From NCBI GenBank assembly GCA_021464525.1, contig JADRCO010000418.1:1-34134 (forward strand): 34,134 bases of DNA. The letters run 5' to 3'. A program made the translations under genes and the position numbers. The notes beneath the pieces are model-generated. The model made no database searches. It saw only the letters and a program-made list of their open reading frames with translations, and was not told where the DNA came from. Below are positions 1 to 11,790 of this stretch, piece by piece (positions within the stretch are counted from its first letter, which is position 1; every line of letters starts with the position of its first letter). This stretch comes from Rhizophagus sp. LPA8_4_AMF (taxonomy: Eukaryota; Glomeromycota; Glomeromycetes; Glomerales; Glomeraceae).

Positions 1-1026
<1,026 letters not shown>

Positions 1027-1133
1027 TTAAAATTTAAAAAGTCGCAGTATAAAAAAAAAAAATAAAAAGGTATTTAACAAAAGTACGTTGAACAAAAGGT
1101 TGTGGTTTTATGAGACTGAAGCTGAGAGCAGGG

Positions 1134-1144
1134 CTATTTATATA
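1134..1144 (-). promoter_or_regulatory. TATA box of the polyubiquitin gene
   Basis: Reads TATATAAATAG on the minus strand, about 120 bp upstream of the ubiquitin ATG. This is a good match to the TATAWAWR consensus and is typical of stress-inducible fungal genes. The transcription start has not been located. Confidence 0.55.
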
Positions 1145-1263
1145 TAAATATTTATATCGATATTTGTAATCAGAATGACCCAGAATTGGTATATGAGTAA
1201 TATGATGACTCAATTTTGTGTAATACACCTAAAACGCAAAGGCAAATGAATGACTACTACGTA

Positions 1264-1276
1264 GAAAGTTCGTGAA
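1264..1276. promoter_or_regulatory. Perfect three-unit heat-shock element
   Basis: GAAAGTTCGTGAA is GAA-nn-TTC-nn-GAA, the exact inverted pentamer array bound by trimeric Hsf1. It lies about 250 bp upstream of the polyubiquitin ATG and about 500 bp upstream of the formin ATG. Yeast UBI4 is heat-inducible, so the element most likely serves the ubiquitin gene. Binding is inferred. Confidence 0.65.
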
Positions 1277-1772
1277 TCGTTACAAATATGTCAAGTATTA
1301 ATAACGACAATTTACTTTTTAATTTATAGGAATACCCAATTTACCATATATATATTTGAGATGGTAGTCGTTACTGAAAATGAAAAATTACGCCGGTAAT
1401 TTATATTTTTGTATAACAAAAACACAAATGCTTCTCCTGTTCGTTGGTAATATCTGATATAGGCATATGAGATTCGGCAAATCACGTGCATCGAGCAATA
1501 CAATAACAGATAAGCTTTACGCTTATTCTACGCTTATTCTTTCTTTTTCCATTGCAACTTTTTATTGACGGTTGGTTGCTTCGATTTGAGCTTAGTCTCA
1601 TTCTCGCTGCAAAATATTACCGTCGAGAACCCCCAAAAATCGCTAACTGTTCCTTCTTTATATTATTTATTCATGTTTTTTGTTTATAGGTTTAGTGATC
1701 TCAACGAATTTATTTTTTTAATTTGAAATCCAGAGATTTCAATTTGATTTTTTAGTTGTTATTCTAATACAA

Positions 1773-1832
1773 ATGAACAATGTTTGGGAAAAAGAAAAAA
1801 CATCAAAAACAAATTCCTTTGGATGTAAATAA
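1773..1832 (+). other. Out-of-frame upstream ATG/uORF overlapping the formin start
   Basis: An ATG 7 nt before the formin ATG opens a 19-codon frame (MNNVWEKEK...) that ends at TAA 1830-1832 inside the formin coding sequence. If the mRNA begins upstream of 1773, scanning ribosomes would meet this ATG first. The formin ATG at 1780 is still the right start, because its frame alone leads into the conserved exons. Confidence 0.4.
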
Positions 1833-4800
1833 TTCAGTTCCATATTCTCAAATCAGGCCGCCTGTTCATTCGCCTGGACAAACTCCTTCTGCGTATAATT
1901 CAGGTTATCATGGTAATGCACAATATAGCCAGCAACATCAGCAGCAAAGTTTTTCTCATTCATATTACCAAGATTCACATTATCCCCAACAGTATGGTCA
2001 ACGTCCACAGTCACCAGGATCTAACAATCAGCAATATTTTCCAGATAATTCGGGACATCAGACTCATTCAAGAAGCCAATCGCAAGAACATAGTCCACAA
2101 TCTCAATCGTCCTATAGTTTTCAAGATAGCGCTTCATCAATTACAAGATATAGTTCTGAAAATTCCTCCGTAAGGTCTTCAGGTGCTTTCTCTAGTGATA
2201 TACATAATTGGGTAGGCAGTGTTTTTGGTGGAAACAAGGAACCTTCTAAGCCTTCTGATGCAGAAATTGAAAATTTGTTTTTGGATTTAATGGTATGAAT
2301 TCGAATACAATTAAATTATCAAAAAATTCTTTAATTATAACTTTTTTTTTTTGAATAGAATAAAAGAGATTTGAAGGTATCTCAGAGAAAAGATATGTTA
2401 GCTTTTCCGACAGAAAAAAAATGGCTTCTAGTAAAAAATGAAATGATACAAGAGGAGGTTTTATTGTTATTTAATTTTTATTATTACATATTATTATTAT
2501 TTTTATTAAATGAAATTTTCCTTAAATAGAAATCAAAATCAAGCTCGACAAATGTAATAGCATCTTCACATGATAAAAATTCACCCGAATATTTTCTCAA
2601 AAAAATTTTGGATGGTACAATAACTATCAAAGACATGAATTCTCTAAGTGTTTCCCTAAGAACTTTAACGTTAAAGTGTGTAGAAGTTTTATTAATGTGG
2701 CATATGAATTTATAAGTAATTATCTATTTGTTTCTTTAGGTGGGTGAGGTCATTCATTGATGCTAAAGGTCTGGAGGTTCTTGCAAATCGTCTAAACATT
2801 ATTACACGGAAACCCGTCAAGTAGTATTAGTTTTTCTAAATCTTTTTTTTAGTAATAATAATTCATTTATACTGTATTATTAAATTTTTTTTTTTTCCTA
2901 ACTAGGAAAGAATTAGATTTGCAAATGGAGTACGAAGTTATCAAATGTTTAAAATCATTATTAAACAACAGAGTATGTTACAAAGAATATTGTATTTGTA
3001 TTGGATAATTTCAAAAAGATTATTAATTAAACCTTTTTCGCATACATAGTGGGGCGCACAAGAAGCTCTGTCACATCCAACATGCATATATAGTATTACA
3101 TTCTCACTTGTTTCTCCTCAATTAAATACACGAAAACTTGTGGCCGAAGTTCTTTCTTTTTTCTGTTATTGTGAAATTCCTACTGGTCACAATTTGGTAT
3201 TGGGAGGGTTTGACCAGCTTATGCAATTTCAAAATGAACATGGTAGATTTGATGCATGGATGAGAGTGTTGGAAAATACAATTGATGGTCGTGGTCGTTT
3301 AGGTAGTTTTGTTAATGCAGGTGATGAATATAAAAAAGGCGGTATAGGAATGGATGGTTCATTAATGGAATATGCGGTAAACTTTTACTATATTTTCTGT
3401 ATGATTAATTTCCAGCGAAACATGATTATTTTACTTTATTCAATTTATATTGTGTTATCTCTGAATTTCGTTGTTTTTATCTTAGCTTGCCAACATGATC
3501 TTGGTGAATTCGATTATTGGCGTATGTGATGACGTAGAAATTAGAGTGCACTTAAGGAATCAGTTGCACGCATGCGGTTTGTCGCGCATTATCGAAGTGA
3601 GGATTTATTACATTCTTAGCGCATTAATTTATATTTTGAATTATCTAATAATTATTTATTTGATTAGAAAATGAAAACTTTAAATTATGATCTAATTAAT
3701 CGTCAAATCAGTAAATTTGAACGAGAGAGTGAATTGGATTATGAAGAGGTTTTGGATTACTATAATCACCAAATTTTAAAGGATATGACATATCCTTTTA
3801 TTATCTTGGACGAACGTTAATTAACGTTCGTCAATAAATTTATTAAAAAATAAAAAATTTCGGTTTTACCTTCGAAATGGGGGTCCTGGCTTTTATTGAA
3901 TATATCATTAATATTCTATATTTTCTAAAATACTCATTTTTTTTTAAAAAAAAAAAAAATTCAACAAAATACTAAGTAATTCCTTAACTCATATCTTACT
4001 GATCCTTATGACGTTTTCAAATGTATTCTTAGTTCAGTTGAAGGAACACGAGCATATGATTTCTTTTTGTCAGCGATGCAACATATGTTGTTAATTCGTG
4101 ACGACGGCGAGACAAGGTATATTATAAGATTTGATAGTTAAAATTATTATTATAAATTATATTTCTCACAGGAGATTTATTTTATAGAACACGTTATTTT
4201 CAACTTATTGATGCTTTAATTACTCAAGTTGTTCTTGATCGGCGAGGACTTGACCAAGATTGGAGTAATTCAGTTAGCATAACCGTTTCTCAAGTTCTAA
4301 GTAAAATGGCTGATCAGGAGAAAGTTGCAGCTGCTCTTGAAGAGGCGAAGGAAGCTAAAGCGGTAGCTGAAAAAGCATTACGTGAAAAACAGGAGTTGCA
4401 AAATGAGCTTTCCTTAGGAGCAGGTAAGAATTATACGACTTTGTTAATTTTTATATGGGGAATTGGAAGTTAACATACCTTTCATTAATTTTATTGTCAC
4501 ATCGACTAGATGGAAAGGTTGGTGAATTAAAAAACAAAATTGATTCACTTGAAGATCTCTTGCGGATTTCGCGTCATACCATACAAACTCTGCAAACTAA
4601 ACTCGCAGATCTTGAATCAAGTTATCTTGAAAAATTGTCTGAACAAAATGTACAAATACGAGAATTTGAATACCAGTTGAAAGAGAAACAGCGTGACTCT
4701 GATTATTCCTTAGATCGGCAGGAAATGATTAAAAAGTTGGAAAGGATGCAGGAAATAGCTAAGACAGAAGCTATTTTAGAAGGTCAAGTTTGGACACCAT

Positions 4801-7800
4801 TTGATGGATTCAGGGTTAGTATTATATTTACATTTAATATACTTTACTCCTATATTTATTTGATATGAATATTTGTTTTTACTATAACAAAGATGCCTAA
4901 TGTCGACGTATATCGATATAACGCTCCTACCAATGTTACAAATGATGCTACTACAAATACTGAATATGCTTCAGAGTCAACTGGTTCTCAATTTTATCCA
5001 TATCAAGAAGGATATGGTCAAGGTTCTGCCGGTGGTTTTATAATTCCACAACAGCCAACACCAAACGCCGGTCCTTATTATAATTCAATTTATGGTAATG
5101 CCCCTCAAGATCCAAATAATAATTATGCTAACGCTTCTTCGGATGGGCCATTAAAAATGCCGGGGATGCCACCCTTTTTGAATGAGCTTAAAGGGTTACA
5201 AAATAAAAGCAACGAAGCGGCTCATGAACATAACGGTGAAGTTTTGACGGAAGACCATGAAGAAAGACCTACGGTGAAGCCACAATCTCCACCAATACAG
5301 TCACCAGATGCTTCAGAATTGCCACAAGAAACATCATTATCACCGACAAGTCCAAAACGTTCTTCACAATCATCTGAATCACCACCACCACCACCAAGTT
5401 CTGATGGCCCACCACCTCCACCTCCACTTCCACCGCCGAGTTCTGATGGCCTACCACCTCCACCACCTCCACCACTACCAAGTTCTGATGTACCACCCCC
5501 ACCTCCTCCACCCCTTCCGCCATCAAGTTCTGATGTACCACCCCCACCTCCACCACCACCTTCCTCAAATATTGGTGGACCACCACCACCACCGCCACCA
5601 CCACCACCACCGGGAGCCATGGGAGGTCCGCCACCACCACCACCACCACCACCGGGAGCCAAAGGAGGTCCACCACCACCACCACCGCCACCAGGATTCA
5701 AAGGAGGTCCACCACCACCACCTGGTCCTCCTCTACCAGGAGGACGTTATGCTCCTATAGCAAGTAAGTGAAAGGTGTTTTTTTAATATTTTAATTCAAT
5801 AGTGACTTTATTTACTTTAATCATTAAAATTAGACAATGGCCGTAAAATGCTTCCGTTCGTTTCCAAAAAGAAGTTGAAAGTGTTACAATGGGATAAGAT
5901 AAATCAGTTAACAATAAACAAGACGTTATGGGCAAATTTAAGCGATGAAGAAATTCTTGAATTGCTCGGTGGAGAAGATGGAGTTTTTAGAACTATTGAA
6001 GAATTATTTGCAGCTAAAGAAGTAGCTTTAAGGAGTATGTTTTATTATGAATATTTCAACTATATATATTAAGTAAATAAATATTAATTAAAATTAAATA
6101 GAAAAGAAAGCTGAAAAAAAAGAAGAAATAAGCGTTCTTGATTCTAAACGGGCTCATAATATTAGTAAGTGATTTCTTTCATTAACACTACTTTATCGAT
6201 ATGTTGATATTAAAATATCTTAATTCTTATTGTATATAGATTTGATCCTTGGTCGTTATAAAAATTATACATTTGAAGAAATTCATCAAAAGATCATTGA
6301 AATGGATGAATTGTTCTGCACAGAGAACCTTCTTAATCAATTAATGCAACATATACCAACTCCGGAAGAGGTTAGCAATGGCTAAATGAAACAATTCTTT
6401 CATAATTTTATATTTATTTTTTCTAATCATTATTTTTGTTAATAGCGTGGTAAATTGTCAGTTTATAAGGATGGACCAGATGAGATGCTTGAAAATCTAG
6501 CTCGACCTGATAAATTCTTTGTTGAAATCATGAAGATTCATCGATATCAACAACGTTTAAAATTCATGTATTTCTATGTTACCTTTGATGAGAAGTTTAA
6601 TGATCTTGATAACGTTAGTGTATTAACGAGACAATAATTTTACTTGTTATTTGAAATGATTAAAATTATATTTGTGTTTATTTATTAATTATTATAGTCT
6701 GTTGTATCGATATTGAATGCCTCAATAGCACTCAAAGAATCTAAACATTTCAAAGAACTTCTAGGCGTAAGTTGTATGAATTTATATTATTAATGTTTTA
6801 TTACACCAATTGGTTTAATTATAATCTAACTTAAGGGCAAATAATTGTTAGCTTATTTTATTATTTGGTAATTATATGAATGGAAGTGGTCATAAGGGTG
6901 GCGCTTTTGGGTTCAAAATTTCTAGTATAAATAAGGTAAGGACTATATTAATATTTTTATAATAAACATCTAATAAATATTAATGATTTATTACACTTAT
7001 TCTTAGCTTGTTGACACTAAGGCATCTAATAGTAGTTCAATTACATTACTTCATTTCCTCTCAAATACTGTTGAAGAAAAGCTACTACATATAGTAGAGT
7101 TTGTTAATGAGTTAAAAGACACAGGATCCGCATGCAGAGGTTGGCTAAAATTTTATTTTTTTATAATTAGTGGCTCTCTTAATATCATTATTAATGTTTG
7201 TTTATTTATCTAGTTTCACAACAAGAAATGACTAGCGTGTATAGGCTGATGGGAACACAGTTGAATGATCTTGATTTTGAACTTCAAAAGAACTTTACAG
7301 ATGTTGAATTAGAAAAAAATGATAGATTTCCGATTATAATGAAAGACTTTGTTATTAAGTCAAAACAGAAATTTGAGGAACTACAAGTTAAATATACTTC
7401 TATGGAAGTAGCTTATAAAGATGTAGTAGCATACTTCGGTGAAGATCCAAATAATACTAAACCTGATGAATTCTTTGGAATATTTAAAACTTTCATCGCA
7501 TCATTTGAGGTTTGTCTTTTTTTGCTGTATATATTCCAAACTTACATTATTGTATTTAATTCTAATAACATTTATTTTGCAGAAAGCAAGAAATGATAAC
7601 AAGCAACAGCGTGAACATGAATTGGCAGCTCAAAAACGAAAAGAGGTATTTATTATTAATTGCATTTTTGAGTTTATATTTTATATTTGTTAATGGTTTT
7701 TTTGAAAAATAGGAAATGGAGAACCGCAGAAAAAATGCTCATGTCAATCCAAACGTCAGAGTCACTCCAACTTCACAAGATTCACAAGATTCTATAGAAG

Positions 7801-8003
7801 AAAAGCATCTTATGGACAATCTTTTGGAAACTTTAAGAGATGGAAGAGATTTGGATACTCGATCTCGAAGAAAACGCGGTGAAAGGGAAAAACGTGTAGG
7901 AAGAAGTATGTCAATTGCATTGAAAGCTGAAAGTATATTAAACAGTCTTAAAGAAGATGAACCACCAATGCCGGAAATACCGAAAGAGATTGTAACCAAA
8001 TAA
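1780..8003 (+). CDS. BNI1: Diaphanous-related formin (Bni1/SepA type), 22 exons
   Basis: Rho-activated actin nucleator and elongator for polarised hyphal growth and septation. Exons: 1780-2292, 2359-2457, 2530-2675, 2740-2820, 2906-2972, 3050-3376, 3486-3596, 3668-3789, 4000-4116, 4188-4423, 4510-4814, 4893-5763, 5834-6034, 6102-6164, 6240-6370, 6446-6613, 6698-6766, 6852-6935, 7007-7139, 7214-7509, 7583-7645, 7713-8003. They sum to 4494 nt, giving 1497 aa and a stop with no internal stop. The N-terminus (1-155) is Gln/Ser-rich. GBD and FH3 span about 156-550 (SPEYFLKKILDG, WVRSFIDAKGLEVLAN, SSVEGTRAYDFFLSAMQHM). A coiled coil covers about 550-700. FH1 polyproline lies at about 870-990. FH2 spans about 1003-1390 (LQWDKI at 1016-1021, SVLDSKRAHN, GNYMNG at 1215, DTKASN...TLLHFL). 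The C-terminal DAD is MDNLLETLRDG at 1435-1445, followed by basic RRKRG. Introns are 64-109 bp GT-AG, except intron 8 (210 bp, AT-AC). It is somewhat shorter than ascomycete Bni1/SepA. Confidence 0.95.
3790..3999 (+). other. U12-type (minor spliceosome) AT-AC intron in the formin gene
   Basis: The donor ATATCCTTTT (3790-3799) matches the U12 5' splice-site consensus. TTCCTTAAC (3980-3988) matches the U12 branch-point consensus. The intron ends TTAC at 3999, 12 nt after the likely branch A (3987). Splicing joins ..ATG AC to T GAT CCT, giving KDMTDPYDVF across Thr489, exactly the formin FH3 consensus. No GT-AG alternative works: the only AG between the palindrome at 3809 and the next exon (3975-3976) is followed by an in-frame TAA. 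At 210 bp it is about twice the length of the next-longest intron of this gene. Confidence 0.9.
3809..3832. repeat. Perfect 24-bp palindrome inside the U12 intron
   Basis: GACGAACGTTAA is followed immediately by its exact reverse complement, with no loop. In RNA it could form a hairpin only with a few central bases unpaired. It lies 19 bp inside the intron, close to the 5' splice site. Function unknown. Confidence 0.7.
5379..5740 (+). repeat. Proline-codon repeat encoding formin FH1
   Basis: Iterated CCA/CCN codons encode runs of 5-11 prolines separated by SSDG/SSDV and GA(M/K)GG linkers. These are profilin-actin docking tracks. The repeated linkers show expansion by slippage or unequal exchange. 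The Gly- and Val-rich open frames on the opposite strand are shadows of this tract. Confidence 0.85.
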
Positions 8004-8520
8004 ACATTTACTTATAATTTATACGTCTATCATTTTTTTTGTACAAAAATATTATGTATTGTTATTAATTGGCCATGGACTATAATATAGTTATTTAAAA
8101 TATTTATTTATTATTTCGAATATAATTCAAAAAAAGGTTACATTTTTTTATAATAAAATTTTTAATTATATATCTTATATATCATTGTAATAAATTATTT
8201 AAAATTTTTGCAGTTTTATGATCTAGTAGTAAAAATTGAAACGAAAAAAGTAATTAGCAATAATATTTTATCAGAAAGTACATTTAGAATAATATAATAT
8301 TCCTCTTTGAAACCTGCCATTCTAGCTAGCAGAAAAATGTTTATATTGTAATAATCACGTATGTAGAAACTCAATATACCAGTAATGTTCTGCAAAAAAA
8401 AAATCCTATATTACTTTACAGTGAACGCAACTATCAACCTGATCTTATATCACTCTTGCTGTCAATTACACAATTTCAAGTACCATTTTAGGAATCAGCT
8501 CACTAGGTCTTCAATGATGA
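8004..8520. other. Formin 3' flank, no gene seen
   Basis: Very AT-rich. An AATAAA at 8152-8157, about 150 bp after the formin stop, could serve as a polyadenylation signal. I see no coding or repeat structure beyond homopolymer runs. Confidence 0.4.
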
Positions 8521-8529
8521 CACTTTTTT

Positions 8530-8820
8530 GTGATATCCGATCATCTAAAAACATTCACGTTGGGTGGATATTTGCGATGCCAATATGTTGCATCTTCTTG
8601 ATCGATTAACCATTTATCTATAAGTGCACATTTGTATGGTTCTTTTATTGTTTGTAATGTTCGAACCAATCTGTTCTAAAAAGTCAGAGCATTCATCTCG
8701 TGCAATTCCTGAACTCTTATCTAGAATTGGGTCATATTTTCTGAGAAAGAAGTTATTAACCGTTCTTATCACATTGCAATAATTGTCCTGTCGCAAGCTA
8801 TGATTGAATGCACTAAATAC
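8530..8820 (-). pseudogene. Decayed coding relic of unknown family
   Basis: Two adjacent minus-strand frames read like one protein broken by a frameshift near 8670. The upstream frame (8820 to about 8670) gives SLRQDNYCNVIRTVNNF...DKSSGIARDECSDFLEQI. The next frame (about 8672 to 8545) continues RLVRTLQTIKEPYKC...DQEDATYWHRKYPPN and then stops. There is no ATG at the start of the longer frame, and an upstream stop closes it. Composition is more balanced than the flanks. I do not recognise the family. Confidence 0.4.
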
Positions 8821-10058
8821 AACTTTGATAATCGTTTATTTCATAAAACATTGACTTAATTGCAATTACACTCCATAATAGTTATCCGTTGACAAATTTA
8901 GTTAAGACGCAAAAAAAGTGATTACCATTTACCCTTGTAATTATTGAAGTTTTTCCTGTGTATTAAACAGTATCATGGCATGTATATCAGGAAACCAATT
9001 TTTTTGGGACTTACCTGTTTAGCATAATAGCTAAAGTTAACTTATTTAACATCCATGTCTTATAAATATCGGGATTATCAAAATTAGTATTATCAAAAAG
9101 CAGAATTTTTATTATTCGTCGTGACGTTTTCAGTAAAAAATTTATGCGAATAGTAAGTGATAAGTCACTATGATTGAATTGATGTACTAATTCTTATTAT
9201 ATACTAGTATACAGAAAAATACTATTGGGAGAAATTCTTGGCAAAGTCAAATTTGTATGATAAGGAATTTCTCTCATACATCTGACCATAATGATATTCT
9301 ATCTTAATAAACTTTTTTCAAGTTTAAATAAAAATAGTACAGCTTAAAGCTGCTATACTGAATAAAAAGTGAAAATATATATGTACTGTACATTAATAAA
9401 ATATTTTTAGTTGTAGTTCTGCGTTTGCAATAATGAGATTACAAATTTGCGTATTAATAACTATTTTTTTGTACAAATTTCCAAGAACATTATTAATATC
9501 ACAAAACTTTACTATTTTACTAAGTTAATAGTGTTTATTATTTCTGATACTGCACAACTGAAGACTATAGAGCTAGGATAATGTATTAATATAACTATAT
9601 AAAGTAGTATTAGAAATAATGAAAGTGTTAAGTGTGATTATTAATTTATCAAAATATTTACTAATCAAATAATTTCTTTTATGAAACTTTATGGTTAACT
9701 CATCAAAAAATATGTTTTTTCATATTTCAATGCTATTGGATGAAATTTTTTATTCAAGCCTCTTATAAATATAATTAACTTATAGTATTATCATTTTTTT
9801 TTTAGACATTTTACTATGCAGATTCCTAACCTGATTTCTAGTAAATTCACTTCTCACTTATTCAATTTTAAATTATTCTTTGACATAATTTATAGTTAAT
9901 ATATGATAGGTATTGGAGTAAAACCAATTTAAAGAGAAATGATAATAGCAGGTATATTGGGATAACAATATAAATATGAATTTTTGTATAATTGATATTT
10001 GAAAGATATTATCTTTACATCAATAAAGCTGAATACATATATATGCATGTAATTTGTG
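8821..10058. other. AT-rich intergenic sequence, nothing recognised
   Basis: No open frame with protein-like content, no RNA gene motif and no long repeat was seen. A weak inverted pair (GAGAAATTC at about 9230 and GGAATTTCTC at about 9263) could form a small hairpin. Confidence 0.3.
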
Positions 10059-10060
10059 TA

Positions 10061-10219
10061 CAGTCAACTCTCCATAAATGCACCCAACCACTATAAATAC
10101 CCTCTATAATTCATCCTTTAGCCTGGTTCCAAGCTTATACTTTTATATTTATTTATTTTACTCTATAAATGCACACCCTCTTTAAATGCACTATTTTGAA
10201 AATTATGCGTAGTTGACTG
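10061..10219. mobile_element. MITE, 159 bp, TA-flanked (Tc1/mariner-pogo style)
   Basis: It begins CAGTCAACT and ends AGTTGACTG, a perfect 9-bp terminal inverted repeat. It is flanked on both sides by TA (10059-10060 and 10220-10221), the target duplication of Tc1/mariner-pogo transposases. The interior has no open frame but repeats a CTCTxxATAAATGCAC-like motif three to four times. It is non-autonomous; the family is inferred from ends and target site only. Confidence 0.65.
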
Positions 10220-10221
10220 TA

Positions 10222-11162
10222 GTAATTTTGATTGTTAAGAACTTTAGATAATAATATTGTATTTTATAAGCTTTATGAATAAAATTGTTTCTAGAAGCAA
10301 ATAATACAATAAAATACACATTAAGGGACTAAATTAACATAATCCTATAAAAATTTTATCAGTTATTTCTGTAAAAACTCCGTAAAACTTTCACGGATCC
10401 ATTTACGGAAAATGAAAATAATTCGAAAAATTCCGTGATATAAGGTTATTAATTCCGGAAATATGAGCCTTTTATGAAAAAAAGATGGAATATAAAAAGA
10501 GGATCGACTTGTTTTACAGGGAAATTCCATTTTCATCTAAAAAGTGTAGAAAGTCTAACCATTGATCTCATAATTCCACCATTTTCAGTTACCACCGGTT
10601 TTTTACCATATATTTAAACATATCAACTTTTTGTCATTAGAAGGTTTTATTATTGTTATGTGAAGATGTGATCATGTGAAGGTTAAAATTGGCATTTCCG
10701 AGAAAAATGCTTTGCAAGAATTATAATAAAACTAATATTGAGTGAAATTTCGCTTTTATAATAGTCTGTTGAAAACGATGCATCAGCACAAAAAAAATCG
10801 GATTAACTTTTGTGATGTGTTGTCAATAAAGATTTTATTTAATGATCAAACTAAATAATAGTCTAATGCGGCACTTTACATTCTGTTTATGGATCTGTAT
10901 GCTCACTTATTTTTGGATTCATAATGTATATAATGTATGGAGTCAGCTATGATATATTGTGCATCAATTATGCGCAGCAGATGTTGATTGAAATAAGTGT
11001 CTTTGTTGCTCGGACTCATTGTAAAGCTTTCCCGACCTGCATCATGTACTTTCTGATTGACAGTCTTTTACTGCTACTTTATTCAACAAAAGTATTTTGA
11101 GGATGCTTAAGACAATTAGGTTTTCACAATTTTAGGCATCTCTTTTCACGACAGCAGATATT
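10222..11162. other. Intergenic, repeat-like fragments only
   Basis: Contains ATTCCGTGATA and ATTCCGGAAAT motifs at 10431-10464 that resemble the TTCCGGAAT-rich stretch at 16480-16690, suggesting remnants of a dispersed repeat. The slightly more GC-balanced patch at 10880-11090 has no sustained open frame on either strand. Confidence 0.3.
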
Positions 11163-11760
11163 ATGATTTCTCTTAGCAAATACAATTCAAATATTGTTTG
11201 GTTAAAGACTTTTCAAAGCAATATGTCCCCTGAAATCTTTATGACGAACTTGGGATCAAATTTCGATATCAGAAAGATTGGTGGAATTTCTGATAATGAC
11301 GTCCCGAATATTTATTGTCAAATCACATTGGGTTACAAAGCAGAAAAACTATACTGATACATTGGTAGATGAATTGTTAGTTGAATTATGTTTTAATTAT
11401 CTGATAGGGCAATGACTTCAATTAACAGTCCTTAATAGGAACGATTGTGAAATGTTCACCTTACGAACAATTTTGGAGAAACGCAACTCGTTGCCGAGAT
11501 ACTCACCCGTCGAGATGAAAATATACGTCAAGCTAAGTTAATTAGGGATCACATTATATTGCATCCCAAGATATGTTACGTCGTGATCTCTGCACGCAGT
11601 ACATCGGGAGGAACTTGGTCTTCCATAAAACAGTCTATCGTAATTGTAAGATGGGTAGGTTAAACATTCCAGCAGAAAGCTTGTCTAAATAGTACAGAGC
11701 CAGAAGGGAGACACGACAGCTGGAAAGATTAATCAAAATTCGGGAACATCTTACAACAAA
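11163..11760 (+). pseudogene. Possible decayed gene, unknown family
   Basis: A 64-codon ATG frame (11163-11357, containing SPEIFMTNLGSNFDIRK) is followed at about 11470-11650 by a frame reading QLVAEILTRRDENIRQAKLIRD. A different frame (about 11565-11690) then reads LRRDLCTQYIGRNLVFHKT and GRLNIPAESLSK before a stop, followed by ARRETRQLERLIKIREHL. The stretch is more GC-rich than its surroundings. I read it as coding sequence broken by frameshifts. Whether the first frame belongs to it is uncertain, and I do not recognise the product. Confidence 0.3.
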
Positions 11761-11790
11761 TGAAAATCAAAACTAACAATATTAATTTAG

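Noticed and set aside
1034..1228. 64-codon minus-strand frame in the divergent promoter
   Set aside because: Overlaps the TATA box and leader of the ubiquitin gene and has no protein-like features.
1910..2173. 87-codon plus-strand frame within formin exon 1
   Set aside because: Shadow of the Gln/Ser-rich N-terminus in another frame.
3790..3841. Premature stop making the formin a pseudogene
   Set aside because: The U12-type splice removes it and restores the conserved junction, and all other exons are intact and in frame.
5222..5760. Gly-rich and Val-rich minus-strand frames and a His-rich plus frame
   Set aside because: All are shadows of the proline-codon repeat encoding formin FH1.
8650..8670. 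GGTTCGAAC resembling a tRNA T-arm (minus strand)
   Set aside because: No acceptor stem or anticodon arm can be formed around it. No tRNA or rRNA gene was found in the window.
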